From Legionella steigerwaltii (GTDB taxonomy: Bacteria; Pseudomonadota; Gammaproteobacteria; Legionellales; Legionellaceae), in NCBI RefSeq assembly GCF_001468065.1, contig NZ_LNYZ01000025.1, positions 17,177-81,176 of the forward strand: a stretch of 64,000 bases of DNA. The letters run 5' to 3'. Below, one piece after another: positions 36,565-47,203 of the stretch. How positions within the stretch are numbered: position 1 is the first letter of the stretch; each line of letters opens with the position of its first letter. A program made the position numbers and the translations under genes. The notes beneath the pieces were generated by a model, which was given only the letters and a program-made list of their open reading frames with translations, was not told the origin of the DNA and did no database searches.

Positions 36565-39500
36565 ATGTGGATTGTATGGATTGCGCTTTCGCGACCTTAC
36601 ACGTTTATTGTAATGGCTCTAATGCTCCTTATTATTGGGCCTTTGGCAATAATGCGTACCCCTACAGATATTTTCCCTGACATCAATATCCCTGTTGTGA
36701 GTGTAGTATGGACTTTCACTGGCTTGCCTCCTGATGAAATGGGCAACCGCATTACGAGTGTGTTTGAACGCGCTGTAACTACTACAGTAAATGATATCCA
36801 ACATATTGAATCGGAGTCACTGATTGGCGTCAGTGTCATCAAATTATTCTTTCAACAAGGCGTGAATGTTGATATCGCTCTAAGCCAAGTCACCGCAATC
36901 GCACAAACCATGTTACGCAACTTACCTCCAGGGACTTTACCTCCACTGATTTTAAGCTATAAAGCATCAACCGTTCCTGTATTACAACTTGTGCTGTCGA
37001 GTGCGACCATTCCGGAACAAAAGTTAAATGATTTGGGCAATAACTTTCTACGTACCCAACTTGCAACCGTACAAGGAGCCGCACTTCCTTATCCTTATGG
37101 AGGTAAAATACGTCAAGTCATGATCGACTTGGATATACAAGCGATGCAAACCTATGGTGTCTCGGCACAAGACATTAATAGTGCAATTCTTGCACAAAAC
37201 TTGATTATACCCGCTGGTACACAAAAAATAGGTGAGTATGAGTATATTGTGAAATTAAATGGCAGCCCGCTTAAAGCAGTTGAATTAAATGATGTACCTG
37301 TAAAATCAACTCCTGGTCGAGTTTTGTATATTCGTGATGTTGCTCATGTGCGTGATGGGTTCGCACCCCAAACGAACATAGTACGGGTAGATGGTAAGCG
37401 AGCGGTAATGATGTCGATACAAAAAACCGGTAATGCATCAACATTAGATATTGTTCACCGTGTTAAGGCCTTAATACCTAAAGTTAAGGATATGCTTCCT
37501 GAAGGACTTAATTTATCTTATTTTGCGGATCAATCGATTTTTGTCACTGCGGCGATTCGTGGGGTTATTGTTGAGGGAGTAATCGCTGCGGCATTAACGG
37601 GGCTTATGATTTTACTCTTTTTAGGTAGCCTGCGTAGCACTTTTATTATCACTCTATCTATTCCCTTATCCATCATTGCTTCAATTACTATCCTTTCTGC
37701 TATAGGAGAGACAATCAACATTATGACCCTAGGTGGTCTGGCTCTTGCTGTGGGTATTTTAGTTGACGATGCTACGGTTGCGATTGAAAACATTAACTGG
37801 AATTTAGAGCAAGGCAAAGAAGTGGAGCAGGCTATTCTCGATGGTGCCAAGCAAATCGCCATACCTGCGCTCGTATCGACACTTTGTATTTGTATTGTTT
37901 TCGTACCTATGTTTTATTTGGGGGGCGTTGCGCAATATTTATTCGTTCCTTTAGCTGAGGCGGTAATTTTTGCGATGTTAATGTCTTATGTGTTATCACG
38001 TACACTTGTAGCGACTTTAGCAAAATATTGGTTGCACAAACATGAACTAATGAATGAAGAGAGAAATAAAGGTCGAATGGCTCGTTTACATGAACTGTTC
38101 GAAGAAAAATTTAGTTTATTACGTTCCCGTTATTCTGAATCATTATCATGGGTATTAGAGAATGCTCGAGTTTTTATTCCATGTTTTTTAGGTTTTGTTG
38201 GGGCTTCAATCTTATTACTCTGGCCATGGCTGGGGTCGAATTTTTTTCCTAATGTGGATGCAGGGCAAATTAAATTACATATTAGTGCTCCGACAGGGAC
38301 GCGAGTAGAAGAAACGGCACGACTTGTTGATAATATTGATACAGTGATTCGGCAAGTGATACCTCCTAAGGATTTAGGCAGTATCGTTGATAATATTGGT
38401 TTGCCTGTTAGTGGGATTAATTTATCGTACAGTAATTCTGCAACAAATGGTCCAGAAGATGCAGATATTTTAATTTCCTTGAAAGATGGGCATCGTCCAA
38501 GTCCTGGTTATGTGCACAAACTGAGATCTATTTTAAGAGAGCGTTTTCCACAAGTTACTTTTGCATTTTTACCGGCGGACATCGTAAATCAAATTATCAA
38601 TTTTGGTTTGCCGTCGCCTATTAACCTTCAGGTTATTGGCCTAAAAAAAGAAGAAAATGCTCATTATGCTAATAAGTTGATGAGTCAGTTGAAACGGGTT
38701 CCTGGTCTTACTGATGTACGCATAAGACAAGCGAATAACTATCCTGAGTTTTTTGTTGAGGTGAATCGAAGTTTGGCAAGTGAACTTGGATTTACTCAAC
38801 TCAACGTCGCTTCAGATTTATTAGTAACACTATCTGGTAGTTTCCAAACGACACCCACATTTTGGTTGGACCCTAAAAATGGAGTTTCTTATCCTATCGT
38901 TACACAGGCGCCACAATATGTGATGACTTCCTTAAATGACTTGCTTAATATTCCAAGTGGAAGTTTAACAGTCCCTAGTCAATTGCAAATTTTAGGTTCT
39001 TATGCAAAATTGAAACGCACTTGGACCTCAGTTGTTGAATCACATTATAATGTTCAGCCAGTAATTGATATTTTTGCTTCGATACAAGATAGGGATTTAG
39101 GATCAGTGTCCAAAGACATCAAGCAAATTATCCATGATACTAAAAAAGATTTGCCTAAAGGGTCGTCTGTAGCAATTCGTGGACAGATTGATACTAAGGA
39201 ACATGCATTCAATGGGTTATATTGGGGGCTTGCTTTCTCAATTTTATTGGTTTATTTGTTGATTGTTATTAATTTTCAATCGTGGACAGATCCTTTTATT
39301 ATTATAACCGCATTACCTGCTGCTCTTGCTGGTATTGCCTGGATGTTATTTATTACCCATACCGCATTAAGTGTACCTGCTTTAACAGGAGCTATTATGT
39401 GCATGGGAGTCGCAACGGCCAATAGTATCCTTATTATTAGCTTTGCTCGAGATCATCTCGCAACTGAAAATGATCCAATGAGCGCAGCTCTTGAAGCAGG

Positions 39501-39729
39501 GAAGACACGTTTACGACCTGTAATGATGACTGCGTTAGCTATGATAATTGGTATGTTTCCTATGGCGCTGGGTTTAGGAGACGGGGGGGAGCAAAATGCT
39601 CCATTAGGGCGGGCAGTAATTGGTGGGTTATCTTTTGCAACGATAGCTACACTCTTTTTTGTCCCAGCTGTTTTTTACGTAATTCATCAACGCAAATTGA
39701 AGAAAAAGCAAGGGAAGGAACATGCATAA
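36565..39729 (+). CDS. RND-family efflux permease (AcrB superfamily)
   Basis: 1054 residues with the RND layout of two repeats of six membrane segments and large periplasmic loops. The proton-relay aspartates are in GILVDDATVAIENI. The lysine of AcrB helix 10 (Lys940) is replaced: the sequence there is GVATANSILIISFARD, with Ala at that position. This is seen in some RND subfamilies and implies a different charge network. Substrates unknown. The adaptor gene overlaps by 8 nt and the outer-membrane channel gene follows, so the complete tripartite pump is in one operon. Confidence 0.93.
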   Translation: MWIVWIALSRPYTFIVMALMLLIIGPLAIMRTPTDIFPDINIPVVSVVWTFTGLPPDEMGNRITSVFERAVTTTVNDIQHIESESLIGVSVIKLFFQQGVNVDIALSQVTAIAQTMLRNLPPGTLPPLILSYKASTVPVLQLVLSSATIPEQKLNDLGNNFLRTQLATVQGAALPYPYGGKIRQVMIDLDIQAMQTYGVSAQDINSAILAQNLIIPAGTQKIGEYEYIVKLNGSPLKAVELNDVPVKSTPGRVLYIRDVAHVRDGFAPQTNIVRVDGKRAVMMSIQKTGNASTLDIVHRVKALIPKVKDMLPEGLNLSYFADQSIFVTAAIRGVIVEGVIAAALTGLMILLFLGSLRSTFIITLSIPLSIIASITILSAIGETINIMTLGGLALAVGILVDDATVAIENINWNLEQGKEVEQAILDGAKQIAIPALVSTLCICIVFVPMFYLGGVAQYLFVPLAEAVIFAMLMSYVLSRTLVATLAKYWLHKHELMNEERNKGRMARLHELFEEKFSLLRSRYSESLSWVLENARVFIPCFLGFVGASILLLWPWLGSNFFPNVDAGQIKLHISAPTGTRVEETARLVDNIDTVIRQVIPPKDLGSIVDNIGLPVSGINLSYSNSATNGPEDADILISLKDGHRPSPGYVHKLRSILRERFPQVTFAFLPADIVNQIINFGLPSPINLQVIGLKKEENAHYANKLMSQLKRVPGLTDVRIRQANNYPEFFVEVNRSLASELGFTQLNVASDLLVTLSGSFQTTPTFWLDPKNGVSYPIVTQAPQYVMTSLNDLLNIPSGSLTVPSQLQILGSYAKLKRTWTSVVESHYNVQPVIDIFASIQDRDLGSVSKDIKQIIHDTKKDLPKGSSVAIRGQIDTKEHAFNGLYWGLAFSILLVYLLIVINFQSWTDPFIIITALPAALAGIAWMLFITHTALSVPALTGAIMCMGVATANSILIISFARDHLATENDPMSAALEAGKTRLRPVMMTALAMIIGMFPMALGLGDGGEQNAPLGRAVIGGLSFATIATLFFVPAVFYVIHQRKLKKKQGKEHA

Positions 39730-40867
39730 AACGATTCGGTCGTATGTACAGAACCACCGACATAAACGACGTCTTATTGCGATTGCTGTTTTTTTATTCA
39801 TTCTTCTGGTGATGATTTTGATGCGTGTTTATGCAGCGATAAGCTTACGTAATCAGACTCTTGCAGATGCTGTCCCTATAGTGAGAGTGATGGAGGCACA
39901 GCAAAAGAAGGGCGTCGATAAAATTATTTTACCTGGTAACGTTCAAGCCTGGCATGAGTCCCCCATTTTTGCACGTACTAATGGTTATGTAAAAAAATGG
40001 TATGTAGATATTGGTAGCCACGTTAAAAAAGGTGATTTACTTGCTGTTATCGAAACCCCTGAGCTTGATGCACAGGAGCGTCAAGCAGCAGCAGATTTAA
40101 GGACAGCAATCGCGAATAATCAATTGGCGCAGATTACTGCAAAACGCTGGCTGAATTTAGTAAAAACAGAATCTGTATCGCAACAGGAAACGGACGAAAA
40201 GGTAAGTACAGCTGCTGCTCTTGAGGCGGCAATGATTGCGGCTAAGGCTAATCTGCAACACTTGCAAGAGTTAGTAGGGTTTAACCGTATTATAGCTCCC
40301 TTTGATGGGGTAATTACTGCTCGTGCTACAGATATTGGTGATTTAATTAATGAGGGAAGCAGCACAACAGCAAAACCTTTATTCCGTATTGCGCAAGTCA
40401 GTCCCTTACGAATTTATGTCAAAATTCCTCAATTTTATTCTTCGCGTATTAAACCTAATATGACCGTACAACTCCATTTCGCTGAACACCCTAAGCAAGT
40501 ATTCCCTGCCAAGCTATTTGATACGGCGCATGCCATTGATCCTAACACGCGTACTTTGCTGGCTCAGTTTACTACCCCAAACAAAAATGAGGAGTTGTTA
40601 CCTGGTGGTTACACTGAAGTCTGGTTTACACTACCTATTCCACCTAAAACGGTCATTTTACCTGTTAATACGTTGCTTTTTCGGGCTCAAGGGTTACAGG
40701 TAGCTGCTTTGGATAAAGACAATAAGATTGTCTTGAAGTCGATTACACTTCGACGTGATTTTGGCTCAACAGTTGAAATTGCCACAGGGGTATTACCAGG
40801 CGATCGAATCGTGATTAATCCTCCTGATGCCATTATGAATGGGGAAACTGTGCGGGTTGTTTCATGA
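39722..40867 (+). CDS. RND periplasmic adaptor (HlyD/MFP family)
   Basis: 381 residues. An N-terminal membrane anchor at about 18-37 is followed by the lipoyl half-motif GSHVKKGDLLAVIETPELDA, a helical hairpin (about 90-165), and the second lipoyl half in LQELVGFNRIIAPFDGVITA. It bridges the upstream permease to the outer-membrane channel encoded next, overlapping them by 8 and 4 nt. Confidence 0.93.
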   Translation: MHKTIRSYVQNHRHKRRLIAIAVFLFILLVMILMRVYAAISLRNQTLADAVPIVRVMEAQQKKGVDKIILPGNVQAWHESPIFARTNGYVKKWYVDIGSHVKKGDLLAVIETPELDAQERQAAADLRTAIANNQLAQITAKRWLNLVKTESVSQQETDEKVSTAAALEAAMIAAKANLQHLQELVGFNRIIAPFDGVITARATDIGDLINEGSSTTAKPLFRIAQVSPLRIYVKIPQFYSSRIKPNMTVQLHFAEHPKQVFPAKLFDTAHAIDPNTRTLLAQFTTPNKNEELLPGGYTEVWFTLPIPPKTVILPVNTLLFRAQGLQVAALDKDNKIVLKSITLRRDFGSTVEIATGVLPGDRIVINPPDAIMNGETVRVVS

Positions 40868-42315
40868 AAAAGTTGATCTGTGCCGGAGTACTTGTTTTTA
40901 CATTGGTGGGTTGTTCTTTGGCGCCACAGTATCATCGTCCTGCCATGCCAATCCCTGAGCATTTCAAGGAACCAGGAAAATGGGTGGAAATTAAATCAAC
41001 GCCACGAATTGTTGTTCCTGATGCCTGGTGGTTGGCTTTTCACGATCCCGTGCTAAATGATTTGGAACAACAGCTTAGTGTTGCAAACCAAGATGTGAGA
41101 TTAGCTTATGCTCATTTTCAGGAAGCAATTTCATTGGTACAAGTTGCCCGCTCCTATTTTTTCCCCACACTTCAAGGATTATTCAATGCAGATAGACAAC
41201 AAAACTCGCGAACTGTTGCAAATCCTCCCACGACTGCGGTGTATAACCAATTTTTATTAGGTGGTTTTCTTACTTATGAGCTTGATGCTTGGGGCAGTAT
41301 CCGCAACTCGGTCATTACCAGTGAAAGTAATGCCAAGGCAAGTGCTGCGGATATGGCTTCGATTCGCTTGAGTGCGCAAGCTGCACTTGCAGATAATTAT
41401 TTTGCCTTAAGGGGAAGTGATGAGGCGCAACGAATCTTAGACACAACCGTTATTGCTTATCAAAAAGCCCTTTATTTAACAAAACAGCGTTACCAAGGCG
41501 GCGCGGCGCCTATATCTGATGTAGACGAAGCCGAAACTCAGCTTGAGAATGCAAAAACGATGGCGGCTGACATGCGATTACAACGAGCCCAGCTTGAACA
41601 TGCGATTGCCGTATTAGTTGGTGAAATACCAAGTAATTTTTCCTTGGCTCCTGCAAAATCACCTAAGGTTTTTTTGGCAATAGCCCCTAATCTACCTTCA
41701 ACTCTTTTAGATAGAAGACCTGATATCGTTGCTGCCGAATCTCGGGTTATGGCTGCAAATGCAAATATTGGTGTAGCGCGCGCTGCTTTTTTCCCCGTGA
41801 TTGATTTAACTGGAAGTGGTGGTTTTCAAAGCAGGAGCTTAGCGAACCTCATTTCCAAACCCAGTCTTTTTTGGTCGCTCGGACCTTTGAGTTTATTATC
41901 CTTAACTCAACCCGTAGCAGAAGTAACTATTTTTGATGGTGGTCGATTGCGAGGCCTGTTAAATCAGGCCAAAGCTCAGTATTTTGAAACCGTAGCTACT
42001 TATCGACAAACCGTATTAACTGCATTTCAGGAAGTGGAAGATAATTTGGTTGCCATTCGACAGCTTGATAAGGAGTATCAGAGCCAACAGGCTGCGGCTC
42101 GCGCAGCAAAACGAGCTTGGGAGCAAGAACTGTATCGATATAAAGGAGGCCTCGTTACTTTTCTGCAGGTCGTGGTTGTTGAAAATACTGCATTACAATC
42201 CGAACTTTCATTAGTAAATATCCGCACTCGTCGTCAAATTGCCAGCATTCAGTTAATTAAGGCTTTAGGCGGGAGCTGGTCTTTAGATAGTAAGCAGTCA
42301 CCCTCTATTCATTGA
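40864..42315 (+). CDS. Outer-membrane efflux lipoprotein (NodT/OprM family)
   Basis: 483 residues. Signal peptide with lipobox LVGC at Cys17, then the family start SLAPQYHRPAMPIPEHF. The repeated outer-membrane factor domains include RRPDIVAAESRVMAANANIG and FDGGRLRGLLNQAKAQY. It forms the trimeric exit duct for the pump encoded just upstream. It is the last gene of the operon. Confidence 0.93.
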   Translation: MKKLICAGVLVFTLVGCSLAPQYHRPAMPIPEHFKEPGKWVEIKSTPRIVVPDAWWLAFHDPVLNDLEQQLSVANQDVRLAYAHFQEAISLVQVARSYFFPTLQGLFNADRQQNSRTVANPPTTAVYNQFLLGGFLTYELDAWGSIRNSVITSESNAKASAADMASIRLSAQAALADNYFALRGSDEAQRILDTTVIAYQKALYLTKQRYQGGAAPISDVDEAETQLENAKTMAADMRLQRAQLEHAIAVLVGEIPSNFSLAPAKSPKVFLAIAPNLPSTLLDRRPDIVAAESRVMAANANIGVARAAFFPVIDLTGSGGFQSRSLANLISKPSLFWSLGPLSLLSLTQPVAEVTIFDGGRLRGLLNQAKAQYFETVATYRQTVLTAFQEVEDNLVAIRQLDKEYQSQQAAARAAKRAWEQELYRYKGGLVTFLQVVVVENTALQSELSLVNIRTRRQIASIQLIKALGGSWSLDSKQSPSIH

Positions 42316-42346
42316 ACGGTTACTTTAGATGTGAGGAAAAATGGAA

Positions 42347-42391
42347 AAAGGCAAGTAACAATCCAGGATTATCTGAGAGTCGCTTGCCTTT
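42347..42391. terminator. Weak inverted repeat between convergent genes
   Basis: AAAGGCAAG (42347-42355) is inverted exactly as CTTGCCTTT (42383-42391) with a 27-nt loop, between the convergent channel and secreted-protein genes. There is no T-run on either side, so termination by this alone is uncertain. Confidence 0.35.
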
Positions 42392-42402
42392 AACTGATTG
42401 TA

Positions 42403-42792
42403 TTAATCAAGATTAATGGTATAAGAGTAGCTACCCATGCCATCATACACAGTATCAATATAACGAATTCCGTTGCAAGAAGCGCTAACTGTTGGATGAT
42501 TCATTAATGGGCCATCTTTAATATCAAGAACACACCAATTCTCTGAGTCATAAGCTACGGTAACATGTGCATAACCGCTGCGGCATTGGAATGAGTCTAA
42601 GATTTCAAAACTACGTGGGCCAATGATGTGGAGAAGCACATCCGCATCGTTAAATCCGCTCACTACATAGATACCAGGGTGAGAGGTATCACTTAAACGG
42701 AAATAATCTTTATAACCGCACCAAGATTTATTATCTGCATGAGCATTCATCATCATCAAGCTGGTTGTTGCCAGAATCATCCATTTTTTCAT
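42403..42792 (-). CDS. Small secreted protein of unknown function
   Basis: 129 residues. A Sec signal peptide (KKWMILATTSLMMMNAHA) with a likely cleavage after AHA leaves about 110 residues with five cysteines (in SWCGYK, FQCRSG, NWCVLD and SASCNG among others), suggesting disulfides in the periplasm or outside. Aromatic-rich, predicted all beta. Not recognised. It stands alone between two efflux operons. Confidence 0.75.
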   Translation of the reverse strand: MKKWMILATTSLMMMNAHADNKSWCGYKDYFRLSDTSHPGIYVVSGFNDADVLLHIIGPRSFEILDSFQCRSGYAHVTVAYDSENWCVLDIKDGPLMNHPTVSASCNGIRYIDTVYDGMGSYSYTINLD

Positions 42793-42862
42793 TTTCAGAA
42801 CACCTTTTATTATTATTATTAAAATCCGATGCGATTATAGGGAACTATTGAGTATAAAACAA

Positions 42863-44398
42863 TCACTCTGCTGCAATACCTTCAGAGGAGCGGGCATAGG
42901 TTGGTTTGGCAAGCCAAATCATTACAAGTAAAATCATAAATATCCAAGCAGAAAGTCTGAAAATATCGTTCGTAGCGAGCATAAATGACTGGTTAATTAT
43001 GGTTGTGTAGATAACACCAAAACTCTTTAGCCCCGAAATTCCTAATGAATGCAGTTGATTTATTGTTTTTTGAACTAAAGGATTGTATACCGTGATTTGT
43101 TCTACAAGATGGCTTTGATGTAATGCCTCCCTGTGATTCCATAAAGTAACACTGATTGAAGTTCCGAAACTACTTCCCAAAATTCGAAAAAAGTTGCCAA
43201 GGCCTAAAGCACTAGCTAACCGTTCAGGGGGTAAATCTGCCAACATTAGGGCGATTAATGGGGTAAAGAAAAAAGCAAGGGCAATTCCCTGGATAAATCG
43301 GGGTTTAATCAGCTGGATAAAACCTACCTCAGTGTAAAAGGTAGATTGCCATAAGCACGTAATGATAAAGATAATAAACCCCAAACTAATAATCAGGCGT
43401 AAATCAAACTTTCCCATATAGTTGCCTACAATTGGGGTTAAAAAAAAGGGTAAAACTCCAACGGGTGCAACTGCAAGCCCTGCCCAGGTCGGGGTGTATC
43501 CCATTTGGGTTTGCAACCATAATGGAAAAATAACTACAGTTGCGAAATAGACCATAAAACCCAAAGTCAGGCCAGTCGTTCCAACAAGAAAGTTACGATT
43601 CGTGAATAAATATAAATCAATAAGCGGGTGTTTTTGTGTCAAAAGCCATATGATTAAAAAACTCAGAGTGACTGTTGAGATGATCGCCAAAGTGAGAATA
43701 AATTCTGAGTTAAACCAATCAAGATCATTTCCTTTATCTAATAAAACCTGCAAACAACCAACCCCAATCGATAATAAAGCCAAACTAATCAAATCAATAG
43801 GTAATTTAGTAATGGGTGTTTCTCGTCCACTCAGGGTGATCATGGTGAAGATTACAGAAAAAATTCCAACAGGGACGTTAATATAAAAAATCCAGGGCCA
43901 GGTATAATTGTCAGTAATAACACCACCCATAATAGGGCCAAATATTGGGCCTACAACAGCAGTCATTGCCCAAATTCCCGTGGCCAATCCTCTTTTTTCG
44001 GGCGGATAATTAGCAAGGAGAATACTTTGTGATAATGGAATCATAGGACCTGAAACAGCTCCCTGAATCACGCGAAAAAAAACCAGCATTCCCAGATTTG
44101 CGGATAATCCACACATCACTGAAGCGATCGTAAATAAAGTGGTAGAAAAAAGAAATAAACGCACTTCGCCAAAACGTTTAGCAAGCCATCCTGTCAGAGG
44201 AAGCATAATGGCTTGACTTACAGCAAAAGAGGTAATAACCCAAGTTCCATCATCAGGACTCACGCCCAAATCGCCTGCAATAGTGGGAATTGCCACATTA
44301 GCAATAGAGATATCAAGGACATTCATAAAAATGGCCAATGATAAGGAAATGGTCATTAGAGCTAATCTACTGCCTGTTAGTGGAGGGCGCTCGCTCAT
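42863..44398 (-). CDS. emrB: EmrB-type DHA2 family MFS drug exporter
   Basis: 511 residues with fourteen predicted membrane segments. The DHA2 signature LDISIANVAIPTIAGDLG is in helix 1, followed by WVITSFAVSQAIMLPLTGWL and the motif-A-like LAKRFGEVRLF. It exports drugs by proton exchange and works with the adaptor encoded directly upstream (one-base overlap, TAATG) and an outer-membrane channel. Likely substrates are hydrophobic toxicants, by family. Confidence 0.92.
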   Translation of the reverse strand: MSERPPLTGSRLALMTISLSLAIFMNVLDISIANVAIPTIAGDLGVSPDDGTWVITSFAVSQAIMLPLTGWLAKRFGEVRLFLFSTTLFTIASVMCGLSANLGMLVFFRVIQGAVSGPMIPLSQSILLANYPPEKRGLATGIWAMTAVVGPIFGPIMGGVITDNYTWPWIFYINVPVGIFSVIFTMITLSGRETPITKLPIDLISLALLSIGVGCLQVLLDKGNDLDWFNSEFILTLAIISTVTLSFLIIWLLTQKHPLIDLYLFTNRNFLVGTTGLTLGFMVYFATVVIFPLWLQTQMGYTPTWAGLAVAPVGVLPFFLTPIVGNYMGKFDLRLIISLGFIIFIITCLWQSTFYTEVGFIQLIKPRFIQGIALAFFFTPLIALMLADLPPERLASALGLGNFFRILGSSFGTSISVTLWNHREALHQSHLVEQITVYNPLVQKTINQLHSLGISGLKSFGVIYTTIINQSFMLATNDIFRLSAWIFMILLVMIWLAKPTYARSSEGIAAE

Positions 44399-45621
44399 TA
44401 TGATTGTTTCCTTGGCAGGAACATATCAGGTGAATTTGCATGTAAAATTTCATTAATAATCGATTTTACTTCAGCAAGCTGTTTGTTATAAACGGTTGTT
44501 TGGAATTTAACTTTAGGCTCTGTCATTTGAGCCAAACGATTTCCTTTTAAATTATGAATATCAATGGTCACACGCATGGATAGGCCGAGTTGTAATGGAA
44601 CTTTTTTCAAATCATCTGGATCCAAACTAATACGCACAGGAAGTCTTTGTACGATTTTAATCCAGTTTCCTGTAGCATTTTGTGGAGGAAGTAAGGCGAA
44701 GGCTGAGCCTGTTCCCGCATTTAAACCTACAACTTTACCATGATAAGTCATTCCAGGATAAGCATCAGCGTATAGCGTAACGGGTTGGCCAATGCGTATG
44801 TCATTTAGTTCAGATTCTTTGTAATTTGCCTCGACCCAAGTATCTTCAAGTGGAATAATCGCCAGCATGGCGGAATTCATAGAGACTTGTTGTCCAGGTT
44901 GTACAGTACGTTTCGCTACAAAGCCTGTGACAGGTGCAACAATTGTTGTCCTTTGAAAATTCAAATAAGCCGTTTTTAAATTTGCTTTGGCCGTTTCGAC
45001 CAGCGGGTGAGTATAAAGATGAGAATTTTCAACTAACGCTAGTGCCGCATCAAGTTGATGTGAGGAAAGATCGTAAGTTGCCTGAGCTGCCTCCACTGCT
45101 GTTTTGTAATGTTGCATCTCTTCGCGGGATACCGCTCGATTCCCAACCAGCCCTTCTCGACGTTTTAAATCCAGTTGTGCTTTAACCAGATTTGCTTTAT
45201 TTATAATCACATTTTGTTGTGCCACTGCGGCATTTTCAAAATATTGGCGCACTTGACGTACAGTTTGTGCCAAATCCGCTCGGGCTCGTTGCAGCGCCAC
45301 TGCATAATCAGTAGGATCCAATTTAATGATGGTATGGCCTTCAGCCACTAGTTGGGTTTCATCGGTCTTAATTTTAACAACTGTGCCAGGGATTTGTGGC
45401 ATAAGTTGAACCATATTCCCATTCACATAGGCATTCTCGGTGGAGAGCTTAAATCGTCCCCAAATAAGCCAATAGAAAAACCATAATAGGGCAATAAGTA
45501 GAAAAAAACCGCCAAGAATGAACATTGCGACTTTACGTTTATGCAAAGTTTCAGGTGATGCACCACCATTTTCTTTAGATTTTTCTTCAGACTTCACTTC
45601 AGATTCATTTTTTTCTGTCAT
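44398..45621 (-). CDS. emrA: EmrA-type membrane fusion protein
   Basis: 407 residues. A charged cytosolic start (ESEVKSEEKSKENGG) is followed by one membrane segment (about 30-52), then lipoyl, helical-hairpin and barrel parts. Features include TVVKIKTDETQLVAEGHTII, the second lipoyl half TIVAPVTGFVAKRTVQPGQQ and LIPLEDTWVEANYKESEL, typical of EmrA. It links EmrB to the outer-membrane channel encoded 3 nt upstream. Confidence 0.92.
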   Translation of the reverse strand: MTEKNESEVKSEEKSKENGGASPETLHKRKVAMFILGGFFLLIALLWFFYWLIWGRFKLSTENAYVNGNMVQLMPQIPGTVVKIKTDETQLVAEGHTIIKLDPTDYAVALQRARADLAQTVRQVRQYFENAAVAQQNVIINKANLVKAQLDLKRREGLVGNRAVSREEMQHYKTAVEAAQATYDLSSHQLDAALALVENSHLYTHPLVETAKANLKTAYLNFQRTTIVAPVTGFVAKRTVQPGQQVSMNSAMLAIIPLEDTWVEANYKESELNDIRIGQPVTLYADAYPGMTYHGKVVGLNAGTGSAFALLPPQNATGNWIKIVQRLPVRISLDPDDLKKVPLQLGLSMRVTIDIHNLKGNRLAQMTEPKVKFQTTVYNKQLAEVKSIINEILHANSPDMFLPRKQS

Positions 45622-45624
45622 AGT

Positions 45625-47031
45625 TTATAGCTCTCCACCTAAGGCTGCTAATAAGACTACAAAAGCTTGTTTTTGACGGGTTTGTAAATTGTACAAAGCA
45701 GCTTTTTGTTGGATTAATAACTGTTTTATTTCAATCAGTTGGGTGTAATCGATAATTCCTTGAGTATAACGTGCTTGGAATAATTTGTAATTGGATTCGG
45801 TGCTATTTAATGCTTGGTTTTGTGCGGTAATTTGAGTATTAAGCGTTTTTAAGGCAGATAGCTGATCACTTACTTGTTGTAATGAGTTTAAAATAGTTTG
45901 ATTATATTGGTTCACTGAAAGTTCGTATTGTGCGTAATTTACTCCTAGGTTTGCTCTACGCGCACCAGCATCAAAAATTGGTAAATCAAACGCCGCTGAG
46001 GCGTTATCGTTTTGGAGCCATATATTAAAAGCCTTAGAGAAGTACAAACTTTGCAAACTTAATAAACCTTTTAGGTTAATATTCGGGAAAAATGCTGTTT
46101 TAGCAACATTCACTTGATGTGCGGCAGCTTCTGTTAAGGCACGAGCTGATGCTATATCAGGTCTTTGTGCCAGTATATTCGCAGGGATTACTGCAGGTAG
46201 CAGAAGTTGTTTTTTGTTATAAACAAAAGTTGCTGTATCAATTTGTGTATTCAAGGGGTTTTTTCCCATTAACACCGCTAATTGATGCCGTGATTGCATT
46301 TCAGCTCGCTTGTAATCTTCTATGGATAATATAGCTGCTTGGGCATTGGCTAATGCTGTTTTTACCGGAATATTGGATTCGATGCCTTGCTGTTCTCGGC
46401 CCACGATGATATCAGCAAGTTGTTTTAGTAAGTGTGCATTTTCTTTGGCCAAACGTTGTTGGATTATATTATTTTGAATATCGAAATAAGTTGTAGCAAC
46501 CGCAGTACTCAAAACGAGTTGTGTTTCTGCCAGGTCCATCTGGGCAGCAAAGGTTTCACTCACTTTGCTTGCTAAGTTTTCTCTATTTTTGCCCCAAAAA
46601 TCCAGCTCATAATTAAATTTTAAACCAATATCTGCAATCTTCGCTTGATCGACTTTGATTGAGTTGAATGGGGGAGGGACTGTGCCATGTATTGGAAAGT
46701 ATGCTTTTTCCAAATAACCACTGGAGTCTATAAAGGGCCAAAGTGATGAATAGGCAATTTTTGCAAGTTGTTGAGCGCGCTTAATCCGTGCTTTGGCGCT
46801 ATGCATATCCGGTGCATCTACAAGAGCTACAGAAATAAGTTGACTTAATTGCGGATCGTTAAACCGTTTAAGATGATGTGCGGCGTTGCTCGTTTTAGGA
46901 AGTTTATAAATGTGTTTTACCGCTAAATTAGTAGCATTAGCTGGTTCTGTTTCTGTGTGGATTTGACCAAAAAGGGAGCATCCTGTTAATGTTAACATGA
47001 CCAAAGCACAAGTTATAAAGAGTCTGTGCAA
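45625..47031 (-). CDS. Outer-membrane efflux lipoprotein of the Emr operon
   Basis: 468 residues if started at the TTG at 47031, which gives a compact signal peptide (MHRLFITCALVMLTLTGC) and has GAAGGG 9 nt before it. An ATG at 47055 adds eight residues and one at 47094 twenty-one. Family marks include QRPDIASARALTEAAAHQVN, FDAGARRANLGV and QARYTQGIIDYTQLIEIKQL. First gene of the minus-strand Emr operon. Confidence 0.9.
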   Translation of the reverse strand: MHRLFITCALVMLTLTGCSLFGQIHTETEPANATNLAVKHIYKLPKTSNAAHHLKRFNDPQLSQLISVALVDAPDMHSAKARIKRAQQLAKIAYSSLWPFIDSSGYLEKAYFPIHGTVPPPFNSIKVDQAKIADIGLKFNYELDFWGKNRENLASKVSETFAAQMDLAETQLVLSTAVATTYFDIQNNIIQQRLAKENAHLLKQLADIIVGREQQGIESNIPVKTALANAQAAILSIEDYKRAEMQSRHQLAVLMGKNPLNTQIDTATFVYNKKQLLLPAVIPANILAQRPDIASARALTEAAAHQVNVAKTAFFPNINLKGLLSLQSLYFSKAFNIWLQNDNASAAFDLPIFDAGARRANLGVNYAQYELSVNQYNQTILNSLQQVSDQLSALKTLNTQITAQNQALNSTESNYKLFQARYTQGIIDYTQLIEIKQLLIQQKAALYNLQTRQKQAFVVLLAALGGEL

Positions 47032-47203
47032 AATATATATCCCTTCTGTATGCATGGAACTAAGTACTGTATCAATATTTTTGAGAAAATACATTAAGGA
47101 TCGTTTTAGTTAAAAATTCATGTATTAGTTTCTAACTTTATGAAAATATGGTCTAGAATAATTTCATGAAGGATAATTTAAAAAAATAAAAAAGGGGAAA
47201 AAA

